Source: Acidobacteriota bacterium (GTDB taxonomy: Bacteria > Acidobacteriota > Terriglobia > Bryobacterales > Bryobacteraceae). From it: DNA of 64,000 nt. A program made the position numbers and the translations under genes. The stretch spans positions 1-64,000 of the forward strand of contig JACTMJ010000022.1 in the NCBI GenBank assembly GCA_014584705.1, written 5' to 3'. The notes below the pieces were generated by a model. The model made no database searches. It was not told the DNA's origin and worked only from the letters and a program-made list of their open reading frames with translations. Below, one piece after another: positions 36,107 through 44,880 of this stretch. How positions within the stretch are numbered: the stretch's first letter is position 1; the number at the start of each line of letters is the position of its first letter.

Positions 36107-37000
36107 ATGCAAATTCCAAACCCCCGGCGGCAACCGAGAATTCTTGGCCTGGGCGAAGTGCTCTGGGATGTCTTCCCGGACGGCGAAACCTTTGGCGGCG
36201 CACCCGCGAATTTCGCCTGCCATTGCCGGTCGCTGGGCGCGGATGCCGCCGTCGTGAGCGCCGTGGGCGACGACGAGCGCGGACGCCGAGCCGTCGCATT
36301 TCTGAAAGAACACAGCGTCGATCCCAGCCACATCCAGGTGCTTAAGGACGCGCCAACCGGAGCCGTTCTTGTGCATCTCGACGCGGAGGGCAAAGCCGAG
36401 TATCAATTTCTGAGCGATACGGCATGGGACCACATCGCCTGGACGTCCGCGCTGGCGGATGCCGCCTCCCGAGCCGACGCACTCTGCTTCGGCACGCTGG
36501 GGCAGCGCAGCGCGCATTCCCGCGCGACCATCGAACGATTCCTTCGCGCCACAAGAAGCGATTGCCTGCGGGTCTTCGACATCAATCTTCGCCAACACTT
36601 CCATAGCCCCGAACTCGTTCGCGCCTCACTCGAAGCGGCGAACGTGCTGAAGGTGAACGACGAAGAACTGCCCGTGATGGCGGATTGGTTTTCCCTCCAG
36701 GGGAAACCGGAGCAGCAGCTTGAAGCGCTGCTCGATCGCTTCCCGCTGGATCTGGCGATCCTGACTTGCGGGCCGCGCGGAGCATGGATGATCTCGCGGG
36801 AGGAATCGAACTTCGCGAGCCCGCCGCCGGTGGATGTGGTGAGCACGGTTGGCGCGGGCGATGCCTTTACGGCCGCCGTCGTCATGGGATTGCTGGTGAA
36901 GCGTCCCCTGGATGAGATCAACCGTCGCGCGAACGCCATTGCCGCCTACGTTTGCACACAGCAGGGCGCCGTGCCGCCGCTGCCCGCCAGTCTTGTATGA
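36107..37000 (+). CDS. PfkB-family sugar kinase, fructokinase-like
   Basis: 297-aa ribokinase-fold kinase. GLGEVLWDVFPDGETFGGAPANFACHCRSLGADAAVVSAVGDDERGR is the sugar-binding N-terminus of bacterial fructokinases, and VVSTVGAGDAFTAAVVMGLL contains the GAGD anion hole and catalytic Asp. The likely reaction is ATP-dependent phosphorylation of fructose. The start may be ATG 36107 or GTG 36086; no clear ribosome-binding site separates them. A sugar porter lies 61 bases downstream, so the two probably serve uptake and trapping of the same sugar. Confidence 0.88.
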   Translation: MQIPNPRRQPRILGLGEVLWDVFPDGETFGGAPANFACHCRSLGADAAVVSAVGDDERGRRAVAFLKEHSVDPSHIQVLKDAPTGAVLVHLDAEGKAEYQFLSDTAWDHIAWTSALADAASRADALCFGTLGQRSAHSRATIERFLRATRSDCLRVFDINLRQHFHSPELVRASLEAANVLKVNDEELPVMADWFSLQGKPEQQLEALLDRFPLDLAILTCGPRGAWMISREESNFASPPPVDVVSTVGAGDAFTAAVVMGLLVKRPLDEINRRANAIAAYVCTQQGAVPPLPASLV

Positions 37001-37061
37001 GAATGGACAAGTGCGCAAGCGCGGAACGCGCGAAGCCGGATGAAGACGACGAAGGAGAGCA

Positions 37062-38399
37062 ATGAATCACCGCAAGTTATTCATGTGGTCCATCACGGCA
37101 GCCTTGGCCGGTTTTCTGTTTGGATTCGACACGATCGTGATCTCCGGGGCGGAGCAGAAGATTCAATCCGTCTGGAATCTCGACAGCATGATGCACGGTC
37201 TCGCCATGAGCGCGGCGCTGTGGGGCACCGTGGTGGGCGCGCTCTTCGGAGGGTGGCCTACGGAACGGCTGGGCAGGCGGCAAACGCTCATCTGGATCGG
37301 CGCGCTCTACTTTGTTTCGGCAGTCTGGTCTGGCCTCGCCACGGACAGCTACACCTTCATGATCGCCCGCTTCATCGGCGGCCTGGGCGTGGGCGGCGCC
37401 ACGGTTGCCTCTCCGCTCTATATTTCGGAGATTTCCCCGGCCGGGCTGCGCGGGCGGCTTGCCGGCATGTTCCAGTTCAATATCGTCCTCGGCGTGCTGG
37501 CGGCGTTTGTTTCAAACTACCTTCTCGGGCGCTACGTGAACGAAGAAATCGCCTGGCGATGGATGCTGGGGATGGAAGCGTTCCCGGCCTTCGCCTATAC
37601 GTTGTTCTGCTTCACGCTTCCGGAGAGCCCGCGCTGGCTGATTGTGCATGGCGGGCGGCGACGGGAAGGCATGGACGTCTTTCGCCAGATCAACCCGGAT
37701 TTCACGGAAGCGCAGATCGTTCATCTTACGGATACCGTGGAGGCAAGCGCGGGAAATCGCGAAGCACCCGAGAAATTCTTCACGCGGCGGCTGCGCATTC
37801 CAATTCTGCTGGCTTTTCTGATCGCCTTCTTCAATCAGCTTTCCGGCATCAACGCGGTGCTCTATTTCGCGCCGCGCATCTTCGAGTGGACGGGCCTCGC
37901 CAAGAACGCGGCCCTGCTGCAATCGGTGGGCATCGGCATCGTGAATCTCTTCTGCACGTATCTCGGCGTCTGGCTGATCGATAAGCTCGGACGCCGCACG
38001 CTGCTCTATATCGGCTCCGTCGGATATATCCTTTCTCTCGGCGTCTGCGCCTGGGCTTTCCACGTCCAGAGCTATGCGATCGTGCCCATCTGCATCTTTG
38101 CCTTTATCGGCGCGCACGCGGTGGGGCAGGGCGCGGTAATCTGGGTCTTCCTCAGCGAGATCTTCCCCAACCGCCACCGCGCGGCCGGGCAGGGGCTGGG
38201 AAGTTCGACGCACTGGTTCTTCGCGGCATCGCTGACTTTGGCCTTCCCCAAGATGGCGGAGGCATTGCCCCCGGCGGCCATCTTCGGCTTCTTCTGCTTC
38301 ATGATGTGCCTGCAATTGCTTTGGGTGAAGCTGATGGTTCCGGAGACCAAGAACGTCCCGCTCGAAGAGATGGAAAAGCGGCTGGGAGTGGCCGCGTAA
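37062..38399 (+). CDS. sugar porter of the major facilitator superfamily
   Basis: 445-aa, 12-helix inner membrane symporter of the sugar porter family. Family signatures are in order: GFDTIVISGAE in helix 1, ERLGRRQTL after helix 2, PLYISEISPAGLRGRL, PESPRWL after helix 6, QLSGINAVLYFAPRIF in helix 7, DKLGRRTLL after helix 8, and PETKNVPLEEME at the end. The QQ/QLS-G-N residues of helix 7 line the sugar site. The stop is followed 60 bases later by an unrelated toxin-antitoxin-like pair. Confidence 0.95.
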   Translation: MNHRKLFMWSITAALAGFLFGFDTIVISGAEQKIQSVWNLDSMMHGLAMSAALWGTVVGALFGGWPTERLGRRQTLIWIGALYFVSAVWSGLATDSYTFMIARFIGGLGVGGATVASPLYISEISPAGLRGRLAGMFQFNIVLGVLAAFVSNYLLGRYVNEEIAWRWMLGMEAFPAFAYTLFCFTLPESPRWLIVHGGRRREGMDVFRQINPDFTEAQIVHLTDTVEASAGNREAPEKFFTRRLRIPILLAFLIAFFNQLSGINAVLYFAPRIFEWTGLAKNAALLQSVGIGIVNLFCTYLGVWLIDKLGRRTLLYIGSVGYILSLGVCAWAFHVQSYAIVPICIFAFIGAHAVGQGAVIWVFLSEIFPNRHRAAGQGLGSSTHWFFAASLTLAFPKMAEALPPAAIFGFFCFMMCLQLLWVKLMVPETKNVPLEEMEKRLGVAA

Positions 38400-38459
38400 G
38401 AGGCGCACGCGGCCGGATTGCAATTTGTCTTTCCCCCGCATCCCTAGGACAATAAAAGG

Positions 38460-38690
38460 GTGACTACCCGGAAGCTGATCAGCGTGAACGCGAACCTCGC
38501 CCTGGTGATCGATTCGGGCGTACTGCAAATCCTCGACATCGACGAGGAGACCGACCTGAAACTTTCCACCGACGGCGACTGCCTGGTGATGACGCCCATT
38601 CGCGCCAAGGGCCGCAAGCGCCGCTTCCACGCCGCGCTCGATTCGGTGGCGCGGGAATACGATGGGATGCTGCGGGAAATGGTGGAGTAA
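38460..38690 (+). CDS. AbrB/MazE-type antitoxin
   Basis: 76-aa protein with a swapped-hairpin AbrB fold: KLISVNANLALVIDSGVLQILDIDEETDLKLSTDGDCLVMTPIRAKGRK, followed by a helix (FHAALDSVAREYDGMLREMVE) that would cap the toxin. It is the normal partner of Doc-like toxins. GTG 38460 is the proposed start. The stop is one base before the toxin start, so they are coupled. Confidence 0.8.
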   Translation: MTTRKLISVNANLALVIDSGVLQILDIDEETDLKLSTDGDCLVMTPIRAKGRKRRFHAALDSVAREYDGMLREMVE

Positions 38691-38691
38691 A

Positions 38692-39162
38692 GTGGAATCG
38701 ACGCCCACAATCGCGTTAAAGCCCGCCTTCCTTACGCTGAAGGAAGTGATGGACATTCACGACGAGATGGTGCGTCTTTACGGGGGCAAGCGCGGCATCC
38801 GGGATTCGGCCCTGCTCGAATCTTCTCTTACAATGCCCCGCACCGGCATCGTCGGCCAATATCTGCACACCAGCCTGTTTGAGATGGCGGCCGCGTACCT
38901 GTTCCACTTCAGCCGCAACCGGCCGTTTTTTTCCGCGAACGACCGGACCGCCGTCGCGTCGGCGCTCATCTTCCTGCGGGTGAACGGCTACGAAGTCCGC
39001 TGCCCCGCCCGGGAACTGCACGATCTGGTGAACGCCGTAGTGCAGCAAAAGGCGGATAAGGAAATCGTCGCCTGGTTCTTTCAGACCCACTCGAGACCCA
39101 CGGGCGCGCCCGACCTGCCGGAAGGCGCCGCCGAAGCCACGTCTCCCTCCGCCGAGGCTTAG
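38692..39162 (+). CDS. Doc/Fic-fold protein with degenerate active site
   Basis: 156-aa protein of the Doc branch of the Fic fold. The frame LTLKEVMDIHDEMVRLYGGKRGIRDSALLESSL and LFEMAAAYLFHFSRN matches death-on-curing toxins, which inactivate elongation factor Tu by phosphorylation. The signature HPFxxGNKRTA appears here as RPFFSANDRTA (residues 77-87): the catalytic His is Arg77 and the Lys is Asp, while Asn and the final Arg are kept. GTG 38692 is chosen because GGAG stands five bases upstream, inside the end of the antitoxin gene. The acidic, Ala/Pro-rich tail (from about 135) is not typical. It may be inactive or have changed function. Confidence 0.75.
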   Translation: MESTPTIALKPAFLTLKEVMDIHDEMVRLYGGKRGIRDSALLESSLTMPRTGIVGQYLHTSLFEMAAAYLFHFSRNRPFFSANDRTAVASALIFLRVNGYEVRCPARELHDLVNAVVQQKADKEIVAWFFQTHSRPTGAPDLPEGAAEATSPSAEA

Positions 39163-39180
39163 GAAACCGGCCGCGCCCGC

Positions 39181-40545
39181 TCAGCCCTGATCGTCCCCAG
39201 CCTTCTCCAACGGTTCAATCTCCAGCCGTTCCGAGCGAACGGTGATCTTCGGCGCGCCCGCTTTTCCGCCCTGAATGCGGCTGCCGGATTCGCTCGATTC
39301 CACCGCGAAAGCAAGGCCGGTGCGGTTCTCGATCTCTCCCTTGCGTGCTTCGCCGTCGAGGGCAAAGGCGTCGCCCTCACGAACGGCCAATACAACCTTG
39401 CCGCGCCGGACGTCGATCGTCATGGGAGACACGGCTTTCCCATCGTTACGAATCTCGGCGTCGCCCCGTTCCAGGGTCAATTCCAGAGGGCCGGTGAACC
39501 GCTCCAGTTCGATATCCTTCGATTCGCTCGAAATGCGCAGCGGCCCCGTAATCCCGTTGCCCTCGAAACGGCCGCGGTCCGCTGTAACTTCACCGGGGAT
39601 GGCCAGCGCACGCAGGTCGAGGAGGCGATCTTGCATGCTCACGGGCTGGGCCAGGGCACGCAATTCGATATTTCCCCCGAACGAACCGGAGATCGTTACG
39701 GGCCCGGCGATCCGCTCAAGGGACAGATTGTCTCCGCGGCTGACCGCGATCTCCACAAGCCCCTTCACATCCCGCAATTGAATGCGGTTACCGCGATTGA
39801 ATTTTACGCGAACGTCTCCGCCGGCGTCCTTCACCCGGACGTCGCCTTCGTCGGCCGCAAGCAGCATCCCGCCGTCCACCTGATTCACTTCGTAATCGGT
39901 GTTTCGCCCGCGCGTCTCGATCTGCATTGACCGGGGCACGCGGATCTGGAGATACGAGGTGAGACGGTTATCGGAGGAGACCGCTTCCTGATTGGTGCGC
40001 ACGATCACCAAATCCCCCTGCCGCTCCATGACGACCTTGCGCCCACGCCAGACCTTGGCGGCATCCTCTTCGGAGAGAGCGCGGACGCTCTCGCGGCCGG
40101 TGACGCGGATCTCCGGAGTATCCTCCCCGGAGAAAATCACTTCCCCCCGAAGATTCTCCACCATCAGCCGTGTAGCGCCATCGGCGGGCATGCGCAGTTC
40201 GTCCAGGCCGAAATCGTGCGCTTCCCCGAACATCCTCAGGCCGTTTACACGGAAAGGAAAACCGTCGGCGAAATGCCGGACCACAAAAAGGCCGCTACCC
40301 ATCAGACAAATCAGCGCTACGAGAAACCACTCCCCACCGCGAATCCCCTGGGGTAGGAGGGGCTCGGAACCCCGGCTCCAGATCGCCAGTTCGACCAGCC
40401 GAATCACGCCCCAAGCCACCAGGATCCAGGGCCACTGGACGGCCAGGATATCAAGGAAACGAAGCTGCGGGCTGAGATTGCTGGCAAGCAGCAGCGCACC
40501 AAGCAGAATGAGAATCAGAGGGCCGATCACCGAAGTTCTACGCAT
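39181..40545 (-). CDS. membrane-anchored DUF4097-like beta-helix protein
   Basis: 454 aa. Two or three membrane helices at 1-95 (SVIGPLILILLGALLLASNLSP, WPWILVAWGVIRLVELAIW, WFLVALICLMGSGLFVV) precede a long repetitive beta domain with alternating DVRVKDAGGDVRVKF, IELERFTGPLELTLERGDAEIRNDG type turns, as in DUF4097 proteins. The start ATG 40545 follows GAGGAGGGA. It is the last gene of the sigma factor operon and overlaps the small membrane protein gene by eight bases. Likely an envelope sensor or stress-response component. Confidence 0.75.
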   Translation of the reverse strand: MRRTSVIGPLILILLGALLLASNLSPQLRFLDILAVQWPWILVAWGVIRLVELAIWSRGSEPLLPQGIRGGEWFLVALICLMGSGLFVVRHFADGFPFRVNGLRMFGEAHDFGLDELRMPADGATRLMVENLRGEVIFSGEDTPEIRVTGRESVRALSEEDAAKVWRGRKVVMERQGDLVIVRTNQEAVSSDNRLTSYLQIRVPRSMQIETRGRNTDYEVNQVDGGMLLAADEGDVRVKDAGGDVRVKFNRGNRIQLRDVKGLVEIAVSRGDNLSLERIAGPVTISGSFGGNIELRALAQPVSMQDRLLDLRALAIPGEVTADRGRFEGNGITGPLRISSESKDIELERFTGPLELTLERGDAEIRNDGKAVSPMTIDVRRGKVVLAVREGDAFALDGEARKGEIENRTGLAFAVESSESGSRIQGGKAGAPKITVRSERLEIEPLEKAGDDQG

Positions 40546-40759
40546 GGAAGTTCCCTCCTCCGCCGGCGACATTGTTCCCGGATACCGTGCGCAGGTAGAG
40601 CCACTCCAGCAGCTTCATCAGCCCAAAACTGATCAGCAGCACCGGCCAGGTCTGCCACACCGGAGCCACCTGGTGATAGGCGAGCAGAAAGAGGATGCCG
40701 AGCACGATGAGTTGCACCGGCCCTCGCGTGGCCCGAATGAGATTCAATGTGTTATTCAT
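40538..40759 (-). CDS. small two-helix membrane protein (LiaI/DUF5668-like)
   Basis: 73 aa: GPVQLIVLGILFLLAYHQVAP and TWPVLLISFGLMKLLEWLYL are two membrane helices joined by a W-T-W-P turn, the pattern of the DUF5668/LiaI group. Its stop overlaps the start of the DUF4097-like gene, so the pair is translationally coupled and probably forms a complex. Confidence 0.7.
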   Translation of the reverse strand: MNNTLNLIRATRGPVQLIVLGILFLLAYHQVAPVWQTWPVLLISFGLMKLLEWLYLRTVSGNNVAGGGGNFHA

Positions 40760-40840
40760 GACGACGTTCCTCTCCGCGACCGGCCAACTCCCGGCGTTTG
40801 CGGCCGGGTGATTCCCCAGTTACGTTTCCCGCATTCCCGG

Positions 40841-41665
40841 CTAAGGGCGCTCGCCTTCCGCGGACATCCGCTCATAGAGCATCCATCCGCCGGCCGCGAT
40901 CAGCGCCACGGGCCAGAAACGCAACAGAATGCGCAAGGAAATCAGGTCAAACTGCGCGAGCAGAAAGACGACGCCCAACGCGATCAGCGCCACGGGGCCA
41001 ACGGGGAATCCGGAACTCCGCGAGCGCATGGGGAAGAGGCTCGAAATATCGTCCACAGGCAAGCCGGCCGCCTGCTTTCTGGCCGTATGATAGGCCTCGA
41101 ACGGCATGTAGAGGTACCAGATCGCGATCAACAAGCCGAACAACGGCTCGAATCCGCTGGCTGCGTCCGACGAAACAATGCTGATCAGCAGACCAAGAAC
41201 GACGACGTGGACGATCGCCTTGACGTACTGCGCGTTGTAAACGGCTCCGACGCCCGGGATCAGGCCCAGCAGGAACGCGAGGCCGGGCGATGCGGAATCC
41301 ACGGCCGCCGCCCGGTATGGTGACGCAGGTTCCGACGGGCCATGGCCGCCGAATGTGCCGGACGGAGGCGGCGGATAGGGCGGCTGACCATAAGCCGCCG
41401 GCGAGCGCGGGGCATGGTCAGGGCAGTAGACCACCCCCTGAACGGCAATCGCTTGCGCGGCGGTGAGCCCGCAGCCACAGACCCGGCAATAGTTGACGAT
41501 CGGAGGCGCGGCGGCTGGCGGAGGATCGGCGGGGGGGCGCGCCCCCCAGGAACTCCCCTCGAATCCCGGAGATTGTCGCTCCTGGTCAGCCGAGGACGGC
41601 AGGCCGGCGGCGTTCTCCGGTTCGAGATTGCGTTCTTCTTGTGGCATTTCCATTGATTCCGGCAT
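40841..41665 (-). CDS. zinc-ribbon (B-box-like) membrane protein
   Basis: 274 aa. After a Pro-rich start comes a putative zinc site, NYCRVCGCGLTAAQAIAVQGVVYCPDHA, with Cys pairs and a C-x2-H end. A Pro/Ala linker follows, then membrane helices (LAFLLGLIPGVGAVYNAQYVKAIVHVVVLGLLISIV, LFGLLIAIWYLYMPF) and a C-terminal two-helix unit (GPVALIALGVVFLLAQFDLI, FWPVALIAAGGWMLYER) like the small protein downstream. ATG 41665 is preceded by GGAGGGG. Function unknown; part of the sigma factor operon. Confidence 0.7.
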   Translation of the reverse strand: MPESMEMPQEERNLEPENAAGLPSSADQERQSPGFEGSSWGARPPADPPPAAAPPIVNYCRVCGCGLTAAQAIAVQGVVYCPDHAPRSPAAYGQPPYPPPPSGTFGGHGPSEPASPYRAAAVDSASPGLAFLLGLIPGVGAVYNAQYVKAIVHVVVLGLLISIVSSDAASGFEPLFGLLIAIWYLYMPFEAYHTARKQAAGLPVDDISSLFPMRSRSSGFPVGPVALIALGVVFLLAQFDLISLRILLRFWPVALIAAGGWMLYERMSAEGERP

Positions 41666-41781
41666 GGTCGTTCCCCTCCAACTGGTCTCCCTATTGATTC
41701 GCTCGGGCCTCGTACTCTGGCAAAAAGGCAATTCTGATTCCGTTCCCGCGCGGAGACACGGGCTCTCCGGATGCAGCTTGC

Positions 41782-42444
41782 TCACTCATTCTTCGCCTTT
41801 CGCTTCTGGCCTCCTGTTTCGCTCGCTTGCGGCGCACCGGACGGGCTTGTTCCGCCGGGGACAATCTCTGTTTCCGGATCTTCAAGCCGGCTGGCCGCCC
41901 GCTCCCTTTCCTGCTCCAGTTGCGAGCGCCATTCCTGCACCCGCGACCGCATCTCGTAAACCACTCGCAGGCTCTCGTAATACTTCGCCGCGCGATCCCA
42001 CACGCGCTGCACGCGATACTCCACCGAACTCCAGAGGGCCGTTGGCTTCAGATCGGCCGCGGTAACGCGGTCAATTCTGGTTCCCGTCAACTGCCCGATC
42101 ATGGAGATGGAGAGCACGGTCATCGCCATCCCCATTACAAAACGCGGCTGCAGAACCGGGGCGAAGAACGCGGCCAGCGCCTGGAACAGGCCGGTGCTGG
42201 ACTTCGCGCGTTCCGCATCCCGCCGGGCATCGTCCAGGCTGGACTGAATCCGGGTATAGAGCGCGGGCGGCGGTTCCGGGGCATCCACCTGCCCAAGCAA
42301 ACGCATTCCTTCGGCGGCATCCGCGACGAGTTCGGCAAGGTCGGGATAGAGCGGCAGGTATTTCTCAAACTCCGCCGCATCCCGCTCCCCGAGGACGCCG
42401 TCCAGGTAATCCGCAATCAAAGCTTCGAGTTGTGCGCGGTTCAT
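41782..42444 (-). CDS. anti-sigma-like membrane protein
   Basis: 220 aa. The N-terminus MNRAQLEALIADYLDGVLGERDAAEFEKYLPLYPDLAELVADAAEGMRLLG has the helical anti-sigma domain shape but lacks the usual zinc His-Cys motif. A membrane helix lies at about 100-120 (PRFVMGMAMTVLSISMIGQLTG), then a helical coiled region outside. It follows the sigma factor gene by 31 bases, the standard place for its inhibitor. Confidence 0.7.
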   Translation of the reverse strand: MNRAQLEALIADYLDGVLGERDAAEFEKYLPLYPDLAELVADAAEGMRLLGQVDAPEPPPALYTRIQSSLDDARRDAERAKSSTGLFQALAAFFAPVLQPRFVMGMAMTVLSISMIGQLTGTRIDRVTAADLKPTALWSSVEYRVQRVWDRAAKYYESLRVVYEMRSRVQEWRSQLEQERERAASRLEDPETEIVPGGTSPSGAPQASETGGQKRKAKNE

Positions 42445-42475
42445 CGCCGCCTCCTCGCCGGCCTGTCCTCTCTCA

Positions 42476-43174
42476 TCAGGCCGTCACCTTCCTGTTTCGA
42501 AGCAGCCGCGCCAATTCAGCCCGGCCCCGGTTTAACCGTGATTTCACCGTTCCTTCGGGAATGGAGAGCACGCTCGCGATTTCCTGGTATTCCATCTCTT
42601 CGAGATCCCGCAGGATCACAGTTTCTCGCAATTCCGGCGAAAGCCGCGCCAGCGCCTGCTGGATCAGCTCTCCCGCTTCCCGCTTGGCGAGCGCGGCGTC
42701 GGCGCGCATCGCGGACGCGCCTTGCGCCTCCAATGCGGGAAGCCGCTCATCCATCGAATCCGAAGCTCGCTGCAATTTCGACTTGCGGTAATGGTCAATC
42801 AGCAGGTTTCTCGTCATCCGCGCCAGCCAAACCGCAAACACGCCTTCCCGCGCCCGGAAGCTCCCGAGGGAGCGGAAGAGCCGGAGAAACACGTCCTGCG
42901 TGAGATCCTGCGCTTCCGTATCCGAACCCGTGAAGCGAAAACAAATGCCATAGACACGACGGGTATGCGTCCGGACCAGATCTTCCCAAGCGGCGTCTTC
43001 TCCCGCGAGACACCGCTCCACCAGTTGCATGTCGGGATCCAAGAATCCTGTCCTCGCTTGGCGATCAAAGCCCCAAAGGGTGCTCCCCCAGGTCCCAGGG
43101 GAGCCGTCACCGGTGGCACCGGCGTCCGTTGCTCCAGCCGGTCCAGGGTTGCTCCAGGTGATCACGGCTTCCAT
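42476..43174 (-). CDS. ECF RNA polymerase sigma factor
   Basis: 232-aa extracytoplasmic-function sigma factor. Region 2 is FLDPDMQLVERCLAGEDAAWEDLVRTHTRRVYGICFRFTGSDTEAQDLTQDVFLRLFRSL...FAVWLARMTRNLLIDHYRK, and region 4 is QALARLSPELRETVILRDLEEMEYQEIASVLSIPEGTVKSRLNRGRAELARLLR. About 45 residues of Gly/Pro-rich extension precede region 2, which is unusual. ATG 43174 follows GAGGAG, so the extension seems real. It heads a five-gene operon (anti-sigma-like, zinc-ribbon, small membrane, DUF4097-like). Confidence 0.9.
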   Translation of the reverse strand: MEAVITWSNPGPAGATDAGATGDGSPGTWGSTLWGFDRQARTGFLDPDMQLVERCLAGEDAAWEDLVRTHTRRVYGICFRFTGSDTEAQDLTQDVFLRLFRSLGSFRAREGVFAVWLARMTRNLLIDHYRKSKLQRASDSMDERLPALEAQGASAMRADAALAKREAGELIQQALARLSPELRETVILRDLEEMEYQEIASVLSIPEGTVKSRLNRGRAELARLLRNRKVTA

Positions 43175-43300
43175 CGCTCTCCTCGCTTGAATGCCTTACA
43201 CTGTGGAGAACGATGGAATGCAACGAAAAGTTCACGGCATGATTGGTTTGCTCGTCGCTAATTCATTGTATGGCGAAGAGCCGGCAACCCCAATGGTCGT

Positions 43301-44410
43301 TTGCACCGGGGTTTCGTGGGCTTGAACGGCCCTGGCGCGCCCCCGCCGGCAAGCCCCCCCACGGCGGCGAAGCGGCCCTGGGGAAAGACGCTGGTCGTTG
43401 CACTCTCCGTCGCCGTTACGCTGGGTCTGGTGTGGTTGCTCGCGCGCCAGAACCAGGGATTCTCCGTTGCGCAGTTCGCGGCCGCCCTAAAAAATATCCA
43501 CTGGGGCTGGCTGGGCGTTGCCGGCCTGCTCTCCGTCACGGCCTTTTCGATTCGCGGCCTCCGCTGGGCGGCGTTTGTCGCACCCTACGCCCCGAATGCG
43601 AAAGGTCTGGATCTGATCGCCAATACCTTCATCGGCTTTGCGGCCGTGGTGACGATTGGCCGGCCGGCCGAGTTGCTGCGCCCCTATCTGATTGCGCGCC
43701 AGCTTCGGGTTCCCTTCCCCTCCCAATTGGGCGCATGGATGCTCGAACGCATCTATGACCTGCTCAGCATTCTCGGGCTGGCCGGCTGGGCGATGTTGAC
43801 GATTGACGCGGCCGCCCTGCCGCCGGGGTCGCCCATCACCGAGGCCATACGCGCGGGTGGCGCCATCGTGTTCGGCGTCTCCATGGCCGCGCTGGCCCTG
43901 CTGCTGGCCTTCACCTTTGCGGCGAGGGCGGCCACAAATCGCCTTCGGGAAGCGCTCTCGTTCCTGCCGGAACGGCACCGGGACACGGCGAACCGCCTCA
44001 CGGAAGCCTTCGGGGACGCACTGAGCGTCAGCCGCGATCCGCGGATTCTGCTCCGCATCGTTTGCTGGACGCTGGCGCATTGGCTGATGGTCGGCGTCAC
44101 GTTCTGGGCCATTTTCCAAAGTTTCCCGTCGTCGAGCCATTTGGGCCTGAGCGAATCATTCCGCTTTCTGGCGATTCTCGCGCTAGCAAGCGCCATTCCG
44201 ATCCCTTTTCTGGTGGGCGGATTCTATCTTGTTTCGCTGGCGCTGCTTACCGAATGGCTGCGAATTCCGCTTGAGGCATCCTCCGGGATCACTCTGGTGG
44301 TCTGGGCCGTGCAAATGGGCATCGCGATTCCGCTCGGCGCGGCCGCCGCATTGCGTTCCGGCCTTAACTGGCGAAAAATAAAGAGCATGGAGCAGGAAGC
44401 GCACCTATGA
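43301..44410 (+). CDS. YbhN/LPG-synthase-like integral membrane protein
   Basis: 369 aa, about eight membrane helices, related to the membrane part of lysylphosphatidylglycerol synthases (UPF0104/YbhN). GFAAVVTIGRPAELLRPYLIARQLRVPFPSQLGAWMLERIYDLLSI contains the conserved G-R-x-x-E-L-x-R-P and ER-x-D patterns. No catalytic domain is attached, so lipid transport or modification is inferred. The start is unclear: TTG 43301 opens the frame, GTG 43316 is possible, and a run of C near 43350 could hide a sequencing error. It overlaps nrdR by four bases. Confidence 0.8.
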   Translation: MHRGFVGLNGPGAPPPASPPTAAKRPWGKTLVVALSVAVTLGLVWLLARQNQGFSVAQFAAALKNIHWGWLGVAGLLSVTAFSIRGLRWAAFVAPYAPNAKGLDLIANTFIGFAAVVTIGRPAELLRPYLIARQLRVPFPSQLGAWMLERIYDLLSILGLAGWAMLTIDAAALPPGSPITEAIRAGGAIVFGVSMAALALLLAFTFAARAATNRLREALSFLPERHRDTANRLTEAFGDALSVSRDPRILLRIVCWTLAHWLMVGVTFWAIFQSFPSSSHLGLSESFRFLAILALASAIPIPFLVGGFYLVSLALLTEWLRIPLEASSGITLVVWAVQMGIAIPLGAAAALRSGLNWRKIKSMEQEAHL

Positions 44411-44874
44411 TGTGCCCGTTTTGCGGACACAACGGCGACAAGGTGATTGACTCTCGCGAAAGCAAAGAGGGCAACGTCACCCGGCGTCGCCGCGAGTGCC
44501 TGGAGTGCAGCCGCCGCTTCACCACTTACGAGAGAATCGACGAGATCCCGTTCATGGTGGTGAAGAAGGACGGACGCCGCGAACCGTTTGACCGCCAGAA
44601 GGTTTTGAACGGTCTGCTGAAGGCGTGCGAGAAACGCCCGGTGAGCATGAGCGTCATGGCCGAGGCCGTCGATGCCGTCGAGGCCGCCCTGGTTGCCAGC
44701 CCGGACCGCGAACTCTCCACCGCCGAGGTGGGAGAAGTGCTCATCGAGCGCCTCAAATCGATCGACAAGATCGCGTATGTCCGCTTCGCCAGCGTGTATC
44801 GCAACTTCCAGGATGAAGAAGATTTCCTCGAAGAACTCAGCAAACTGCTCCGCAAGAAAGAACCGGTCGGCTAG
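44407..44874 (+). CDS. nrdR: ribonucleotide reductase repressor NrdR
   Basis: 155 aa, complete and of normal length. The N-terminal zinc ribbon reads MCPFCGHNGDKVIDSRESKEGNVTRRRRECLECSRRFTTYERID with four Cys ligands; the ATP-cone follows (VVKKDGRREPFDRQKVLNGLLKACEKRP...AYVRFASVYRNF). It senses nucleotides and represses ribonucleotide reductase genes. No nrd genes lie in the window. Confidence 0.97.
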   Translation: MMCPFCGHNGDKVIDSRESKEGNVTRRRRECLECSRRFTTYERIDEIPFMVVKKDGRREPFDRQKVLNGLLKACEKRPVSMSVMAEAVDAVEAALVASPDRELSTAEVGEVLIERLKSIDKIAYVRFASVYRNFQDEEDFLEELSKLLRKKEPVG

Positions 44875-44880
44875 CGGCGC

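Noticed and set aside
43078..43105. inverted repeat GCTCCCC/GGGGAGC inside the sigma factor gene
   Set aside because: It lies in coding sequence for the Gly/Pro-rich extension and can be explained by codon composition.
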